From contig MU832651.1 in the NCBI GenBank assembly GCA_029204225.1, positions 1-64,000 on the forward strand: DNA of 64,000 nt, read 5' to 3'. Below are positions 47,090-59,220 of the stretch, one piece after another; positions within the stretch are counted from its first letter, which is position 1, and the number at the start of each line of letters is the position of its first letter. The position numbers and the translations under genes are program-made. The DNA comes from Diphasiastrum complanatum. Lineage: Eukaryota; Streptophyta; Lycopodiopsida; Lycopodiales; Lycopodiaceae. The notes under the pieces are model-generated. The model did no database searches and was not told where the DNA came from. It saw only the letters and a list, made by a program, of their open reading frames with translations.

Positions 47090-48735
47090 ATGGATATGTT
47101 CGATGATTTTGACCCCCTTGGGGCCACTAAATTTTTTGAAATGTCCCAGAGCCCTGCGCCCTTTGAACTCCAATCCCTTGGAAGAGGATTCGAACATATC
47201 CATGAACCTACTGTTGGTGTTGAAGATGTCAGCCAGCCACCTCACACGGAAGATAGCCCAACCGCACTTCGGGTCGACAAAGCTGTGAAATCACCGAAAC
47301 AGTTCGACGTCACAGTGCTTGAGGGATTTGAAGAGGATGACATTTTTTAAGAAGAAGAACTAGTGGCACCTATTCCACGCCTACCAAGGACAGTACCATC
47401 AGGTCCTTTTGTTGTTGCCGCCTCCATGACCATCGATTTTGGTGATGCTCTAGGTCTGGTTTCAAGCCTTGCACAAGTGATCCAGTCTATGCTGGATAAG
47501 AAGAAGGAAATGGAACAGAGAATCTCCGATATGGGGTCTGAAAACACTCTGATTAGCCAAAAACTTGTCCAACTAGATCGAGAGTTAAAGATTGTCAAAC
47601 AACATGAAGACAAGGCTGAAGCTGAAAAAAAGTTGGCCCAACAACAAGCTGATCACTTGGAAGACTACATCAGCTCCCTACAAAATGCCCTGACAACCGC
47701 ACAGGATCTGGTGGATAAAGTTGTGTAGGATGCAAAGCAACAGGTGCAGCTGCTGAAGGGTCAATTACAGATGGCCGAACAAGATCGCACGCGGCTTCAA
47801 GGTGAATTGGATGCGACCACCCTTGAACATGATGCGAATCTTCAAACACAAATACCAGAACATCCAGTCACACCGACAGAGATTGCGTATTTGTTCAAGA
47901 AAGTGGAGACATACAAAGTGGCCCTTCAGGTTTCAAGGCCGCTTTGACAGGTTCAAAGGAGCAGTTTCAACCGAGCTGGCAAAGGCTAAGGAGACCATCA
48001 CCACCTATGAAAAAGCAGCCGCTCAAGTGTTGGAAGTCGGACCACAAATCCCCGTACCGGTCGCAATTCTCCCCTCCATGCAAGAGGCTATACCAATGGA
48101 TACAGGGGTAGATTTGAGCATGGACCAGGGGGGAGCTCCAGATATCGCCGAACCACTGCCAATCTTATCGGCAGTACAAGCAGGTCCATCCTCATCAAGG
48201 ACCACACCTCTATTCAGAAGGCCCATCAGCGTTGAGGACCAGATCCAGACCTTCTTAAAGCAACATCTGCATAAGTCCTCGCGTAGTGGATGGGTTCTGA
48301 AGTTTAAGACCTCTGAGATAGAGGCCGGCAAAGAGTTGGAAAAAATATCTGCATTGGGAGAGCAGCCGGCATGGAGAATCACTGTTTTTGAAAAAACTTC
48401 GGCATCAATTAGGAGTTATGTCGCCAACCCTCGCCAATTGCGGGTAGATCCGTATTACGTGCCAATGCCATGAAGAAATAAATGGAAAGATTTGGGGTTG
48501 GCTATGGACAAGATCACATCCATACGCCCAATTGGCAATCATCCATCAGCCCTACAGTTGGACAATCTCAGTGGATTTCCACCGTGCCTTACAAGCCTAT
48601 CAAAGAGAATATGTCCACTCTCCAGATCCAATGGTGCAACAATCGGAAATGTTTGCTAAAGATCTAATTAGGATTCAGAGGCTAGGGTCCTCCTCTCTAC
48701 TACAAGAAGGGACCAACTCGAGTTGCTCCTAATGT
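47090..48735 (+). pseudogene. Unrecognised coiled-coil coding remnant
   Basis: A protein-like reading from about 47090, in one frame to about 47930 with stops at 47348 (TAA) and 47726 (TAG), then in a second frame to 48473 and a third to about 48700. Order: an acidic, proline-containing N-terminus; a long charged coiled coil (MLDKKKEMEQRISDMGSENT; KLVQLDRELKIVKQHEDKAE; QADHLEDYISSLQNALTTAQ); a proline-rich linker; and a globular-looking end (VEDQIQTFLKQHLHKSSRSG; IEAGKELEKISALGEQPAWR; YSWTISVDFHRALQAYQREY). I do not recognise the family. Amino-acid usage is clearly protein-like across about 530 codons. It abuts the inverted gypsy integrase, and its 3' end shares a repeat with 60250, so it may be a retroelement accessory ORF or a captured host gene. 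Confidence 0.55.
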
Positions 48736-48835
48736 TCATTTTTTCATTTCAATAAAGCAGATTGGTTCTTTTCATAAATGGATTGATGAATGTCCTTGCT
48801 CTTCTTCTTCCCTTCTCCATCTCTCATGCTTTCTT
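48665..48835 (+). repeat. Repeat shared with 60245-60412, with AATAAA
   Basis: Over about 133 bases from GGATTCAGAGGC to GAATGTCCTTGCTCT the two copies differ at roughly 20 positions by eye. Both keep TCATTTCAATAAAGCAG, a possible polyadenylation signal, and one frame stays almost open in both (LYYKKGP, NVHF or HVHF, ISIKQ, KWIDECPCS). Confidence 0.82.
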
Positions 48836-49056
48836 TGGATTTTGCTAATTATTGGATCTGAATGTTCTTGAGATTGAGTGTTATTACACTTTTTATGAGA
48901 GAGAAAGAGAGAAAGAGAAAGAGTAAGCTATCTTTGTTGTGGATCGTAGGGTTAATGGATCTTAGTGTTAATGAGTAGGATTAATGGATGTAGAGTTAGA
49001 TTTAGATCTTCCATTCATTCTGGAATCTGAACTAAACTATCGCTCTCATGGGAACG
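48836..49056. other. Short spacer, nothing recognised
   Basis: AT-rich, with a GAGAGAAAGAGA stretch near 48900. Confidence 0.5.
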
Positions 49057-49708
49057 TGTTAGAATTTAGCAATTTTCACATGGTTTTTGATGAATATTAG
49101 ACATCTATGTGGATCCACACATGTGAGGACCTGTCCACACGTGTGAAATGACACTTGTAATATTCAAATCCATTTTGATTGGCTTTCATTTGAGTCTAAT
49201 ATGACATCTCCTAGATTATAGGTGTTAGGTCCTAGATTGTAGGAATCTAGAAGGTCAACACAAACCACCAATGGATGATGTAGCAAACTTGATAGATCTT
49301 ATCCAAAGTGGATATGGATAAGTACAATGAGCTTTCCTACACGTGCTGGATACAGCTTAGAGAGATATGATGGTGATTTTGTACTTGATCCATGATGGAT
49401 CCATTTTTGAGCTGATGATGAGAAATCTTGGTTTGCGTAGCTATCATTGTGTTTTGACTTGTGGATGAATGCTTTGTAAATGATAAGTAAACTATTTCTC
49501 TGTTATCAGGCCGTATAGTAGCTATACTTCTCATGTGTGAAGCCGTGGATCATCTTTTTTTATTGTTCTTGCTTGGAATCACAAAGATTGTCAAGTAGAA
49601 ACTAGATTTGGAAGCTACTCTTGATATAGATCAAGATCCCAAGCTACCAATTACTCTTTGCGATCATTTGTAGATCAATTTCAGTCCATAAACTCTGAAA
49701 ATTTGACA
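49057..49708 (+). mobile_element. 5' LTR of copia element A2
   Basis: TGTTAGAATTTAGC at 49057 to TTTGACA at 49708, 652 bp, directly followed by a primer-binding site. A close copy starts at 58700. CACACGTGTG-type palindromes and the GGCCGTATAGTAGC block recur in related LTRs of this window. Confidence 0.88.
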
Positions 49709-49720
49709 TGGTATCAGAGC
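49709..49720 (+). other. Primer-binding site of element A2
   Basis: TGGTATCAGAGC immediately follows the LTR. Complementary to initiator tRNA-Met. Confidence 0.92.
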
Positions 49721-50330
49721 CAAGTCAAAGAGCTTAGTTGATGATCCAAAAATCTTCATTTTGGTGAAAGCATTGGTGCTAGAGTCACTTTGAAGTAGGG
49801 TGACACTTTCTAATAGTTTACTTGGGATGTTGAGGTTCAGATTAGTGTGAAAAGTTTAGATGTACTTCTCACATATGTGAGAGGCTACCAGAGTTGTACT
49901 TTCACCAAAACTTTGTGTTTTTTCAATATTTGAGCTTCAAACAAGTTGTGTAGAGTGAAACTACTGATGTGCTTATGAAAAACCATTGTTTCCATTAAAG
50001 ATTTGATGAGTAAATGGTCTTAGAATATTATTAAACCTACAAATCCTTGTGAGAGAGTTTGAGGCTTATGTTTTTAGTTAAAGAGTGAAACTAAAACCAA
50101 TTCTAAACACCATAGGAAGGCATTGGCACTTCCAAAAATCAAATCCTAGGTTCTAAGTGAATAGATTGTGTAGAATACACTTTTCCAAATCTTTTTGAGC
50201 TCAAGATCATTATAGATCTTGCTCCTTGAGTCTAGTGAGATTCAAGAGAGTAGCATTTTAGCTAGATTTTGAGAAAGGAAGAAGGGAGAGCCTTTGAATA
50301 GTACATTTGTTGTACTTGTTACTAGATAGA
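49721..50330 (+). other. Leader of element A2
   Basis: Untranslated region of about 610 bases between primer-binding site and gag, with no open frame of note. Confidence 0.65.
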
Positions 50331-53300
50331 ATGGGTTCAATTGGAGCCTATCTTCTTGAGGCTAGTGAAAGGCTAAATTCTAATAATTATTCAACTTGGA
50401 AAGTAAGAATGGAGTCACTACTTGTGCTCCAAGATATGTTTGATCTTGTCATAGGAGAGGAAGAAGAACCTCAAGGAGGGGAAGATCAAGTGAGGTACAA
50501 AAAGAGAGCTAGACTAGCATTACATTGTTTGAAAATGATTGTTAGTAATGAACTTCTAAAAGAAGTAGCATCTTGTACCTCGGCCAAGGAGGCATGGAAC
50601 TACCTCAAAGAGATTTATGAATCCAAAAATACCTCTAGAGTTCTTATGATTAGAAACAAAGTTCTTCAAAGCATTAGAGGGAGTGATGAGAGTGCTCAAG
50701 AGTATGTCTTGAAAATAAAATCTCTCAACAAAGAACTTTCCATCATTAGTGAGGGTATTCATGATGATGAACTTGTTCAAATCATTTTGAATGGCCTTGG
50801 AGATGAGTTCTTCAATCTTGTACAAATCTCTGCTATTCAAGATGCACTACCTTCCATTGACAAGCTCCATAGTGTGCTTGTGGCTGAGGAGAGTAGGATC
50901 CTTCATGTCAAGCAAAGGATTGGATCCTTAAAGTTGCATGATGGTGATGAGAAGGCCAACTTCTCAAGCAAGGGAAAGGCAAAGTCAAAGAAGAAGTTCC
51001 AACACAAGGAGACCAAGAATGATGATCAACCATCTAGCTCCAAAGGTGGAAAGAAGAACAAAGCCAAACTCAAGTGCTTCTTTTGTGGAAAGAAGGGGCA
51101 CTTTGCATCCGAGTGTTTCAAGAAGAAGAATGCACAAGGAGAGAACAAACAAGGCAACCTCACTCTTGAGGAAGATGAGGATGAAGTGGATTCATCCTTG
51201 ATGGCTTCTACATCAACATCAAAGAGCTACTCCAATGACACATGGTGGATTGATAGTGGGGCTAGTTCCCACATGACATTCCAAAAGGATTTTTTCTCAG
51301 CTCTTGTATATTTTGTAGGTTGTAAAAAGTCTATTCTAACATCAAGTGATCAAGAATTTAGAATATATGGAGTGGGAACTATTCCCTTAAGTCTTGGATC
51401 CTCTAAAAGATTAGATCTTGATAATGTAGTCTATGTTCCTACACTCACTAAGAGTTTGTTAAGTGTAGGACAATTGATAGATGGTGGCTTAGATGTCCAT
51501 TTTAAGCAAGGTGTTTGCTCCATAATGATGAATAACACTTGCATTGTAAAGGGATTCAAGCAAGGAAGGCTTTTTAAGCTTGATGCTAATGTTTTTCTTG
51601 GAAGTGTGAACATGGTGAAGGAGGAGCTCAATCAAGTGGAGCTTTGGCATAAGATGTTGGGCCACCCCAACTTCAAATCTATGGAGATGCTATGAACCAA
51701 CGATCTTGCTCTTTTTTTTTTCAAAGACACTCTCAAAGTGTGGAAAAAGTTGTGAAGCTTGTAGCCTCTCAAAGGCACACAAGCTACCTTTTGATATCTC
51801 TTCCAATAGATCTACAAAAGCATTAGATCTTATTCATAGTGATGTGCATTCTTTTTCTCAAGAATCTAATGAAGGTGCATCCATGTATGTATCTTTTATT
51901 GATGATTACTCTAGATACACTTGGATTGAGCTTTTGGATTCCAAAAGTAAAGTGTTTGAAGCTTTTGTTAAGTTCAAAACTCTAGTTGAAAATCAACTTG
52001 ATGCTAGAATTAAAGTATTCAGAAGTGATAATGGTGGAGAGTATATCTCCACCAAGATGATAGAGTTTTGTAAATCCAATGGCATTAAGAGAGAACTTAC
52101 ATGTACTTATAGTCCTCAACAAAATGGTATAGCCGAGAGGATGAATAGAATACTATGTGAGTGTGCTAAGGCTTTAAGGATAGATGCATCTCTACCTAAG
52201 TCCTTTTGGGGAGAGGCTATTATTTATGCAACTTATTTGTGTAATAGATTGCCATGTAAGCCCATTGGAGGCATAACATCTTATGAGGCTCTATTTTGTA
52301 AGAAGCCAAATTTTAAAAATTCAAGAATTTTTGGATCTACTTGCTATGTTTTTCAAGCATTAGATACAAGAAAAAAGGATGATCCTACGTCTATAAAAGA
52401 GATCTTTGCTGGTTATGCTGAAAATAGCAAGGGATATAGAGTCTATAATCCAATCACCAAGAAGATTTCAGTGAGTAGAGATGTTACTTTTGATGAAGGT
52501 AACTACTACAAGTTGAATGTGAAAGCTTCTAATCCATCTTATGTCAAGGATCTTGTAAGGTTTGAGGAGGAGCCTATATGTGATCAAGATCTTGAAGATC
52601 CATCTCAAGATCCGAGGACTCCAAGGAGATCTACAAGAAGGAAGGCTGAGCCCTCAAGGCTCACCTATGTTGACAAAGGTGAACAAAGCGAAGATCTACA
52701 TTCACTTACCTCTTACACTTTTCTAACTTCTATGTTTGATGAGCCAAGTTGCTTTGAAGAAGCTATGGAGTCACAAGAATGGAGGGATGCCATGCAAAAA
52801 GAGTATGATGCTCTTATGGAGAATCATACATGGAATCTTGTGGATCTTCCTCAAGGAAGAAAGCCACTTGAGTGCAAATGGATCTATAGATTGAAGTACA
52901 ATCAAGATGGGAGCATCAACAAACACAAGGCAAGGCTAGTGGCAAAGGGGTTCTTGCAAACCAAGGGAGTAGATTTTGATGAAACTTTTGCTCCTGTTGC
53001 TAAGCTAGTTTCCATAAGGTTGATTATTTCTCTTGCAACTACTTTCAATTGGCCTCTATTTCAACTTGATGTGACTAATGCTTTTCTCAATGGATATTTG
53101 GAAGAGGAGATTCTCATGAGTCAACCCGAGGGCTTCATCAAAGAAAATCAAGAGGAAAAAGTCTGTTTGTTGCTAAAAAGCCTTTATGGGCTTAAGCAAT
53201 CACCTAGAGCTTGGTACTCTAGGTTGAATATCTTCTTGAACTCTATTAAGTTTGTTGTAAGTGCTTATGATCCTTCTTTGTACTTAAGATTCAATGATGG

Positions 53301-53912
53301 TAAGATCATCATTCTCATTTTGTATGTTGATGACATTATCCTTAGTGGAAATGATCTTGATGGTATACAAGAAGTGAAAGTAGCATTGTTTAAGGAGTTT
53401 AAGATGGTGGATCTTGGTAATCTTCATTTCATGTTAGGAATAGAAGTTTCAAGAGGCAAAGATTTGAGTTTTATTAGTCAATCCAAATATGCTTCTTCTA
53501 TCTTAGAAAAGTTTGAAATGAAAGATTGTAAAGGAGTAGAAACTCCTATGGAGCAAAATGTAAAAGTTTCCAATAGTGATGATGAAGCATCCTTTGAGGA
53601 CATCACACTATATAGGAGACTTGTAGGCTCCTTGATCTACCTTACTATAACTAGACCTGATCTAAGTTATAGTGTAGGCAAACTAAGCCAATCTATACAA
53701 AATCCATTGGTTTGTCATTGGAAAAATGCAAAAAGGGTGTTGAGGTACATCTCGTTCACCAAGAACTTCGGCATTTTATATGATGGATCTAATCTTGTCT
53801 TAAGGGCATATTCGGATGCTGATTTTGCAAGTGATAAGGTGGATAGGAGGTCCACAAGTGCTTTTGTTACCTTCCTTAGCAATGGCATAGTGTCTTGGCT
53901 TTCCAGAAAGCA
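50331..53912 (+). pseudogene. Ty1/copia gag-protease-integrase-RT polyprotein (element A2)
   Basis: Best-preserved element. I start at ATG 50331 (MGSIGAYLLEASERL) rather than the in-frame ATG at 50307 because the same start is seen at 1009 and a similar one at 59919. Domains: UBN2-type gag; zinc knuckle CFFCGKKGHFASEC (about 51074-51115); protease WWIDSGASSHM (about 51243); pre-integrase GHPNFKSM; integrase with all three acids present (Asp codons at 51841 and 52027, Glu at 52135); RT with YVDD at 53322-53333; RNase H up to SWLSRKQK. Damage is small: TGA at 51693 and a frame change in or near the T run at about 51710. At about 53912 the reading stops matching copia and the rest of RNase H and the 3' LTR are missing. 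It encodes the full set for reverse transcription and insertion except the RNase H end. Confidence 0.93.
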
Positions 53913-55919
53913 AAAGATCCTACCTACCCGCCACATCAATTATGAATCACGATAGGATCCTCATGACAACACTACACGAGCACCATAGCAACAAACAGTT
54001 AAACTTGTTGTTCAATCAAGAAGTTCCTTGTGAATTTCTACATCACGATGTCATTTACCAGATCAATAATCACAAATAGACGCCATATGAAATGAGTTCT
54101 TACAATATGTAGAGGAAACCAATATTCTGTCATATGCTACTTTCCTAGAAAAAAGCAATCTCCCCAGGGAATTGACATATTCTCCCCACTCCTACAACCT
54201 CAAATCTATGTCTTTCCATTTTCCAGAGGAAATTTCCACTAATTGCATTTCACGAACCAACTTTGAGAAATCGAAAATCTAAACAACAATTCATTTATAA
54301 ATCTCATGATCCAAAGGATACTAATGGGAATAATACCTTCTCCTTCTATGTATTTCAAGCTATATCTTACAATATCTGCTATCAATGATGGTAGATTTTA
54401 GTGTCACCAGCCCTGTCTTGTTTTGACAAGGGCATATCAAAGTTTTTCTCATTATTCTACAAGACCAATGAGATATTGCAATAGTCAAGGTGAATTATCA
54501 ATGTTAATAAATGAAAGTTTTTTTGACAAATGTCATACAGTTCTCACTCTTTAAACCGTTTGTTTATTTTCTTGTTTCTCTTCACATGTTTCGTGTGATT
54601 GATTTTTGCATGAGAAATAGCTACTACATGAGAGTCTTCTGTAGAGCATCTCAAGAACACATTTTCATTCATCTATCCATCTTAGGATCACCTTGCACAT
54701 AGTTTAGGATTTTTGTGCATATTGAAAATTTGCAAAACCCATGTTACTTCAAAGTTGATTCTTGCATCTCATTGCCATATTCATTTTTGAGTCAACTACA
54801 GCAAGATTGAAACAAATTTAGTTAAAATTTCTTCAATCTTTAGTCTAGTCACATGTTCAATGTATTTCAACTGCGTGTTCCAAATGCAGATCCAATCTGG
54901 AGCATGCAAGTTACAGGTAACAACATCCCCACCAATAGATCTGGGGGGCGGAGAGAGTGGATTTGCAAGCATCCATTGGAGCAGCCACATTGCCAGCAAT
55001 AACATCAGCAGATCAACAACCAAGGTCACAAAACCAAAGACGATAACGACAAGGATAAGAAGGCAGATGGGCAATCCAAAGCAACTCAATCAAAAGAAGT
55101 ACCCTAGTCACGACGAAGATCCTTCAGAAAAGAGAAGCACATTGAGAAATCAGTCTCCTTCTTCAATTAGCCTCTTGCCATTCATCTGAATCCATTCTCA
55201 TGCCTATCGCTACACCATCTACCGATGTCACCACCTCCACCCTACCTTCCATGTATCTGTTTGCCATCATTCCACTGTTCATCTGAGAAATCTCCAATCT
55301 TTTCAAACCTTGATAGTCTTACCGAAACAGCTAAGAGATCATTGCAAATGTCTTGCAAAGACCAACTACCAACTACATTGGTTGATCAGCCAGAAAAGAA
55401 GACCTAAGAAGCAGGCGAAGTAGCTAGAAGAAATAAAGAGAACGATCCAAGAAGCTGAGGAGGAAAGGACAAAACTTAAGCAGCAGTTGAGTCAGATTGA
55501 TCTTGATCAAAAGAAAACTCTCTGGAGCAATGATAGTTGAATCCCCTCCTATGAAGCCCGAGGAGATCAAAAAATAATGGATCGAAGGAAGAAAGAGCTG
55601 CAGAAAAGAAAGATGAAGACAACTGGGAACCTGCAAAATACAGCGAGCTCCTCACATGGCGAGTGGTGGTCGAAGCTTGACATTGCAAGAGTCCAAGGCA
55701 GCAACCGTAGAACTATCAGTTCTTTCACCGTTCCACCAAGCCTTCATCATGTTTCCTTACCATTACCAAACCATCCATCCCAATATGTTTCACTTAGAAT
55801 TTGCTTTGCACAGGAACACAGATCATGCTACACAGTAACACAGATAGAAAATCACTCTCCTCAGCAAGCTCACATAGCAACTGTATTTCTCAAAATGAAA
55901 TTACACTGTACATATAGTT
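53913..55919. other. Intergenic DNA with short coding-like stretches, unassigned
   Basis: No known domain. Near 55425-55540 one frame reads EEIKRTIQEAEEERTKLKQQ, coiled-coil-like, ending in a stop. Near 55660 another reads ASGGRSLTLQESKAATVELS. These might be broken exons, but neither has a recognisable family or clear splice sites. Confidence 0.4.
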
Positions 55920-56065
55920 GTTCACTCAGGCAATCCATGCATGACCCAGGTTGCCATTGGCGGGACGCATGTCCCGTCGACTTGCCTCGTGGCGAGGCCA
56001 ACTAATCCTTGTCCACTGATAGGACCCACTTACAGTCACATATTGATTCTAACTTTAATTCTAAC
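55920..56065. repeat. Dispersed repeat with two G+C-rich hairpins, copy 2
   Basis: Matches 2263-2410 in the same orientation. GGGACGCATGTCCC keeps the stem and differs in the loop; GCCTCGTGGCGAGGC has a perfect six-pair stem where copy 1 has one mismatch. Confidence 0.7.
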
Positions 56066-56789
56066 TGTTTCTACCACCAATTTTCTGATGATGAGTCCAT
56101 CACCTTGAGACTGATAATCAAAGTTTGTGCAACCAATAGATTGAAGGTTTTCCTTGAGACTGGAACTTCAACTGAAAGAAGAACCACGGAAATACCCAAA
56201 AGCAAATGGAGGATACAGACCTCCCAAAAATTAGTGTCTGCCAAAAAACCAAAGATGAAACCATCAATGGCAGATACAGGTCAAGAGAAAAAGACACGCG
56301 GGAAGCACTCAAGCATGCAAGATTGTCAAGCTGCTGGGAGCTCTCCAATTTTGAGAATGTCAACCACTTGCAACAATCATTCTGGTTACATTGCGGCAGA
56401 TTGCAAAAAGCAATTTTTGATAAAACCCGACAACAATAAGCACTTGGTTTTATGCAAGCGAACGAGGATGTACCTTTTCAAGTGACAATCGAAGACGCCA
56501 ATGTGGAAGCAGAGCGACATCATTCAATATGCGTTGGTCCTACAACACATTAGGGGAGGGATGAAGTTAGCTGATTCTGACAAATCCCCAAGATACTCGG
56601 CCAAAGCTACCCAAGAGCACCTCTCACTTAGAACGAGGAGGTCTCTGAGAAGACGAGACGAACGAAGACTGAGAGCCGAGCATGAGAGCCGACACATGTA
56701 TACAATTTCTTGATATAAAATGGTTCAACTATAAACATAGTCATGCTCTCATTAAGACAATATCTTGTTTTTTTAACTCTAAATGGATG
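56066..56789. other. Unassigned DNA with an open frame
   Basis: A 158-codon frame at 56009-56485 overlaps the repeat. It has no recognisable domain and shows no conservation I can test, so I do not call it a gene. Confidence 0.4.
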
Positions 56790-57970
56790 AGGAAGAGGTA
56801 GCTTTCGAATTTTCACATGTGCAAAGGCTTCTTGTACAATTTTAAACAATAGAGTATATGCTTTATGACTAATTCTTGAATCATCACATACTCCCTGGAT
56901 AACTCTTGCATCCAAGACATGTTGAATGCTCTTTATAATCAATGCAGCAATATCATTCTTAATCCTGTCATAACGAGAATTCTTTAATATTTATTTTGTA
57001 GTTTTTGATGCCAATATGGTACCCAAAGATTTTCCAATACTCGTAGAATTTTTAAAATGTCCTCTCGCCACCAAAGATGATCTGCAAGACATAGATAATA
57101 ATAAACTTGATCTTAAAAAAATAGCAAGCATTAGACAAACAAGCACATAAAAACTTAGCAAGCGTGTCATTGCTCACTTTTTGAAGACAGATCATCTATG
57201 TCTTTTTTTGGAAGTCGTTTGCGTTCTCTTATATTTAATTTTCTCAAGAACTTCACCTTCAGCAATAGCACTCAAGCTTTCCCTTTCAAAATTCTCAACA
57301 TCTCTCAACATAACTTGATTGGATATTTGAAGATCAGTAACTATAGTTTGCAATTCTGATATATTGGAGCTCAATGTCATATTCTCATACATTTATTTGT
57401 GCAAAGTTTCTTGAAGTATTGCCTTCTCATTATTTGTTTGAATCAACAAATACTCCAATACTTGTGTTCGCTTCATTGCTTCATACATCCCTGGCTCAAC
57501 TTTTGACAATATCCCAATAATCCACTATATCCACTACACACAAAATTCAATATCTGGCCAGTAGTTTGAAAGTCCAGAAAACATCCTATACTTGGATCTT
57601 TGGGATGAATTGATCCAACTGTCAATAAATCAATATTTCTACAATTTTTTTCTCTAAGTTCTTTCTTAAAATTCTCATTAATCTGACCAGCTTTGGTGTT
57701 TTTCTTATAAATTGGAGCACAATCAAGTGGGAGCACAATATGAAGATCAAACTTTTTCATTATTTCAAAATCAAACAAACTAAATCATGTAACAAGAAAA
57801 ACAATTCACATGAAACCAAAACAAGCTTGTAAATCATTAAACATACATGTTATATAATCTACCTTTCAAACGTTTTCAAAGATTTTTTGAGGGAAGACCA
57901 TGCTCAACCAAAAAATTATCCTCTCCTCCTCCTGCTGCTACTGATATGGCTTCTTGGGAGCATGAATAAA
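56790..57970 (-). pseudogene. Unrecognised spliced-gene remnant
   Basis: The minus strand gives protein-like blocks separated by splice-like sites. At about 57965-57870 AISVAAGGGEDNFLVEHGLP is followed by AAG|GTAGAT (donor). After ...GATTTAG|TTTG (acceptor, about 57785) comes FDFEIMKKFDLHIVLPLDCA and a block ending IGCFLDFQTTGQILNF, then in a shifted frame VEPGMYEAMKRTQVLEYLL. A coiled-coil-like stretch (NISELQTIVTDLQISNQVML) ends in a basic tail near 57195. After CTTGCAG (about 57082) a further block reads SLVARGHFKNSTSIGKSLGT, DRIKNDIAALIIKSIQHVLD and KIVQEAFAHVKIRKLPLPHP. In-frame stops at about 57005 and 57394 and a frame shift near 57500 suggest a pseudogene or captured fragment. I cannot name the family. 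Confidence 0.45.
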
Positions 57971-58699
57971 AGCTTCTTGGTAGCGTGGATAGTCGACTGT
58001 GTGCTTAGGCGGTGTGTTTATTTCGTTTGAGTTAGAATGAGTTAACCACACCAGTTAGACGGCGGGCAGGACCATAAACTAGAAAAACGACAACATATCT
58101 TGCCGTTTTTACTTTCTCTCTCTAATCATTCTCTCACTAAGTTCAGGTTTCTTATAGGGCCCTTTTTGAGTTGACGTTTTCCCTAATGCCTGATAACTAC
58201 AAATACCATCAACGAGCTGAACTTGCGATTTGAGCAAGTCAATGAGTTTGTTTTTGTTCTAGCAACAATAGATAATTAAATTAGCTTCATTATGTACAAT
58301 ATGCAACCTTTACATCACATATCAAGGTCAAGCCAAGGATAAGCAAAAGCCACTCAAGCAATGGCTAGCAAGAAAATGTAAATTTTTTAAACCATTGCAT
58401 TATCTGATTCTTGAAAAAATTGCTTGACCGTCAACAAAATTGTGCATCCAACTGCTTGCAAAAATCCTTCAAAATATTTGCTATTCACAAGAAGACTTGA
58501 AATATAAGAAGCGTGCACAAATTACCTGACCTCCTTTGGAACATGAGACACCGAAAACAAAAGCTGCTTTTCATGATGGCTACCAAACTCCATTCCATGA
58601 ACTGCGGCATATTAGCTACCTACCTCCATTCCATGATCCTCGTAACGGCAGCCTTCTGCTGATTCGAGTCCTTCAAAGCTGCAGAAGCCATTGATCTGT
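57971..58699. other. Intergenic DNA, nothing recognised
   Basis: Might include the upstream part of the minus-strand remnant. No further coding evidence. Confidence 0.45.
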
Positions 58700-59220
58700 T
58701 GTTAGAATTAAGCAGTTTTCACATGGTTTTTTGATGTATCTTGACATCTATGTGGATCCACACGTGTGAGGACCTGTCCACACGTGTGAAATGACACTTG
58801 TAATATTCAGATCCATTTTGATTAGCTTTCATTTGAGTCTAATATGACATCTCCTAAATTATAGGAGTTAGGTTCTAGATTATAGGAATCTAGAAGGTCA
58901 ACACAAACCACCAATGGATGATGTGGCAAACTTGATAGATCTTATCCAAAGTGGATATGCATGAGTATAATGAGTTGTCCCACACGTGCTGGATGGAGCT
59001 TAGAGAGAGATTATTGTGATTTTGTACTTGATCCATGATGGATCCATTATTGAGCTATTATGAGAAATCTTGGTTTTGTGGAGCAATCTTCATGTTTGCA
59101 CTCTCTTAAGCACTTTGTTTATGGATGAATTCTTAGTAAAAGTTAAGTAAACTATTTCTCTGTTATTAGGTCGTACAATAGCTTTACTTCACATGTGTGA
59201 AGCTGTGGGTCATAAATTTT
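58700..59220 (+). mobile_element. 5' LTR of copia element A3
   Basis: Starts TGTTAGAATTAAGCAG and stays close to 49057-49550 through GAAGCTGTGGGTCAT. It then diverges, so the last 130 or so bases of the LTR are changed or replaced. No clean primer-binding site follows; TGGTAT at about 59320 may be its ruin. Confidence 0.82.

Noticed and set aside
47090-47350. Coiled-coil remnant as the N-terminal continuation of the gypsy integrase
   Set aside because: The integrase reads on the opposite strand and its similarity stops at about 47085, where the plus-strand reading begins.
50556-50840. 94-codon minus-strand frame within gag
   Set aside because: Shadow of the copia gag frame.
56009-56485. 158-codon frame on the plus strand
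   Set aside because: Starts inside a dispersed repeat and shows no domain; nothing but length supports it.
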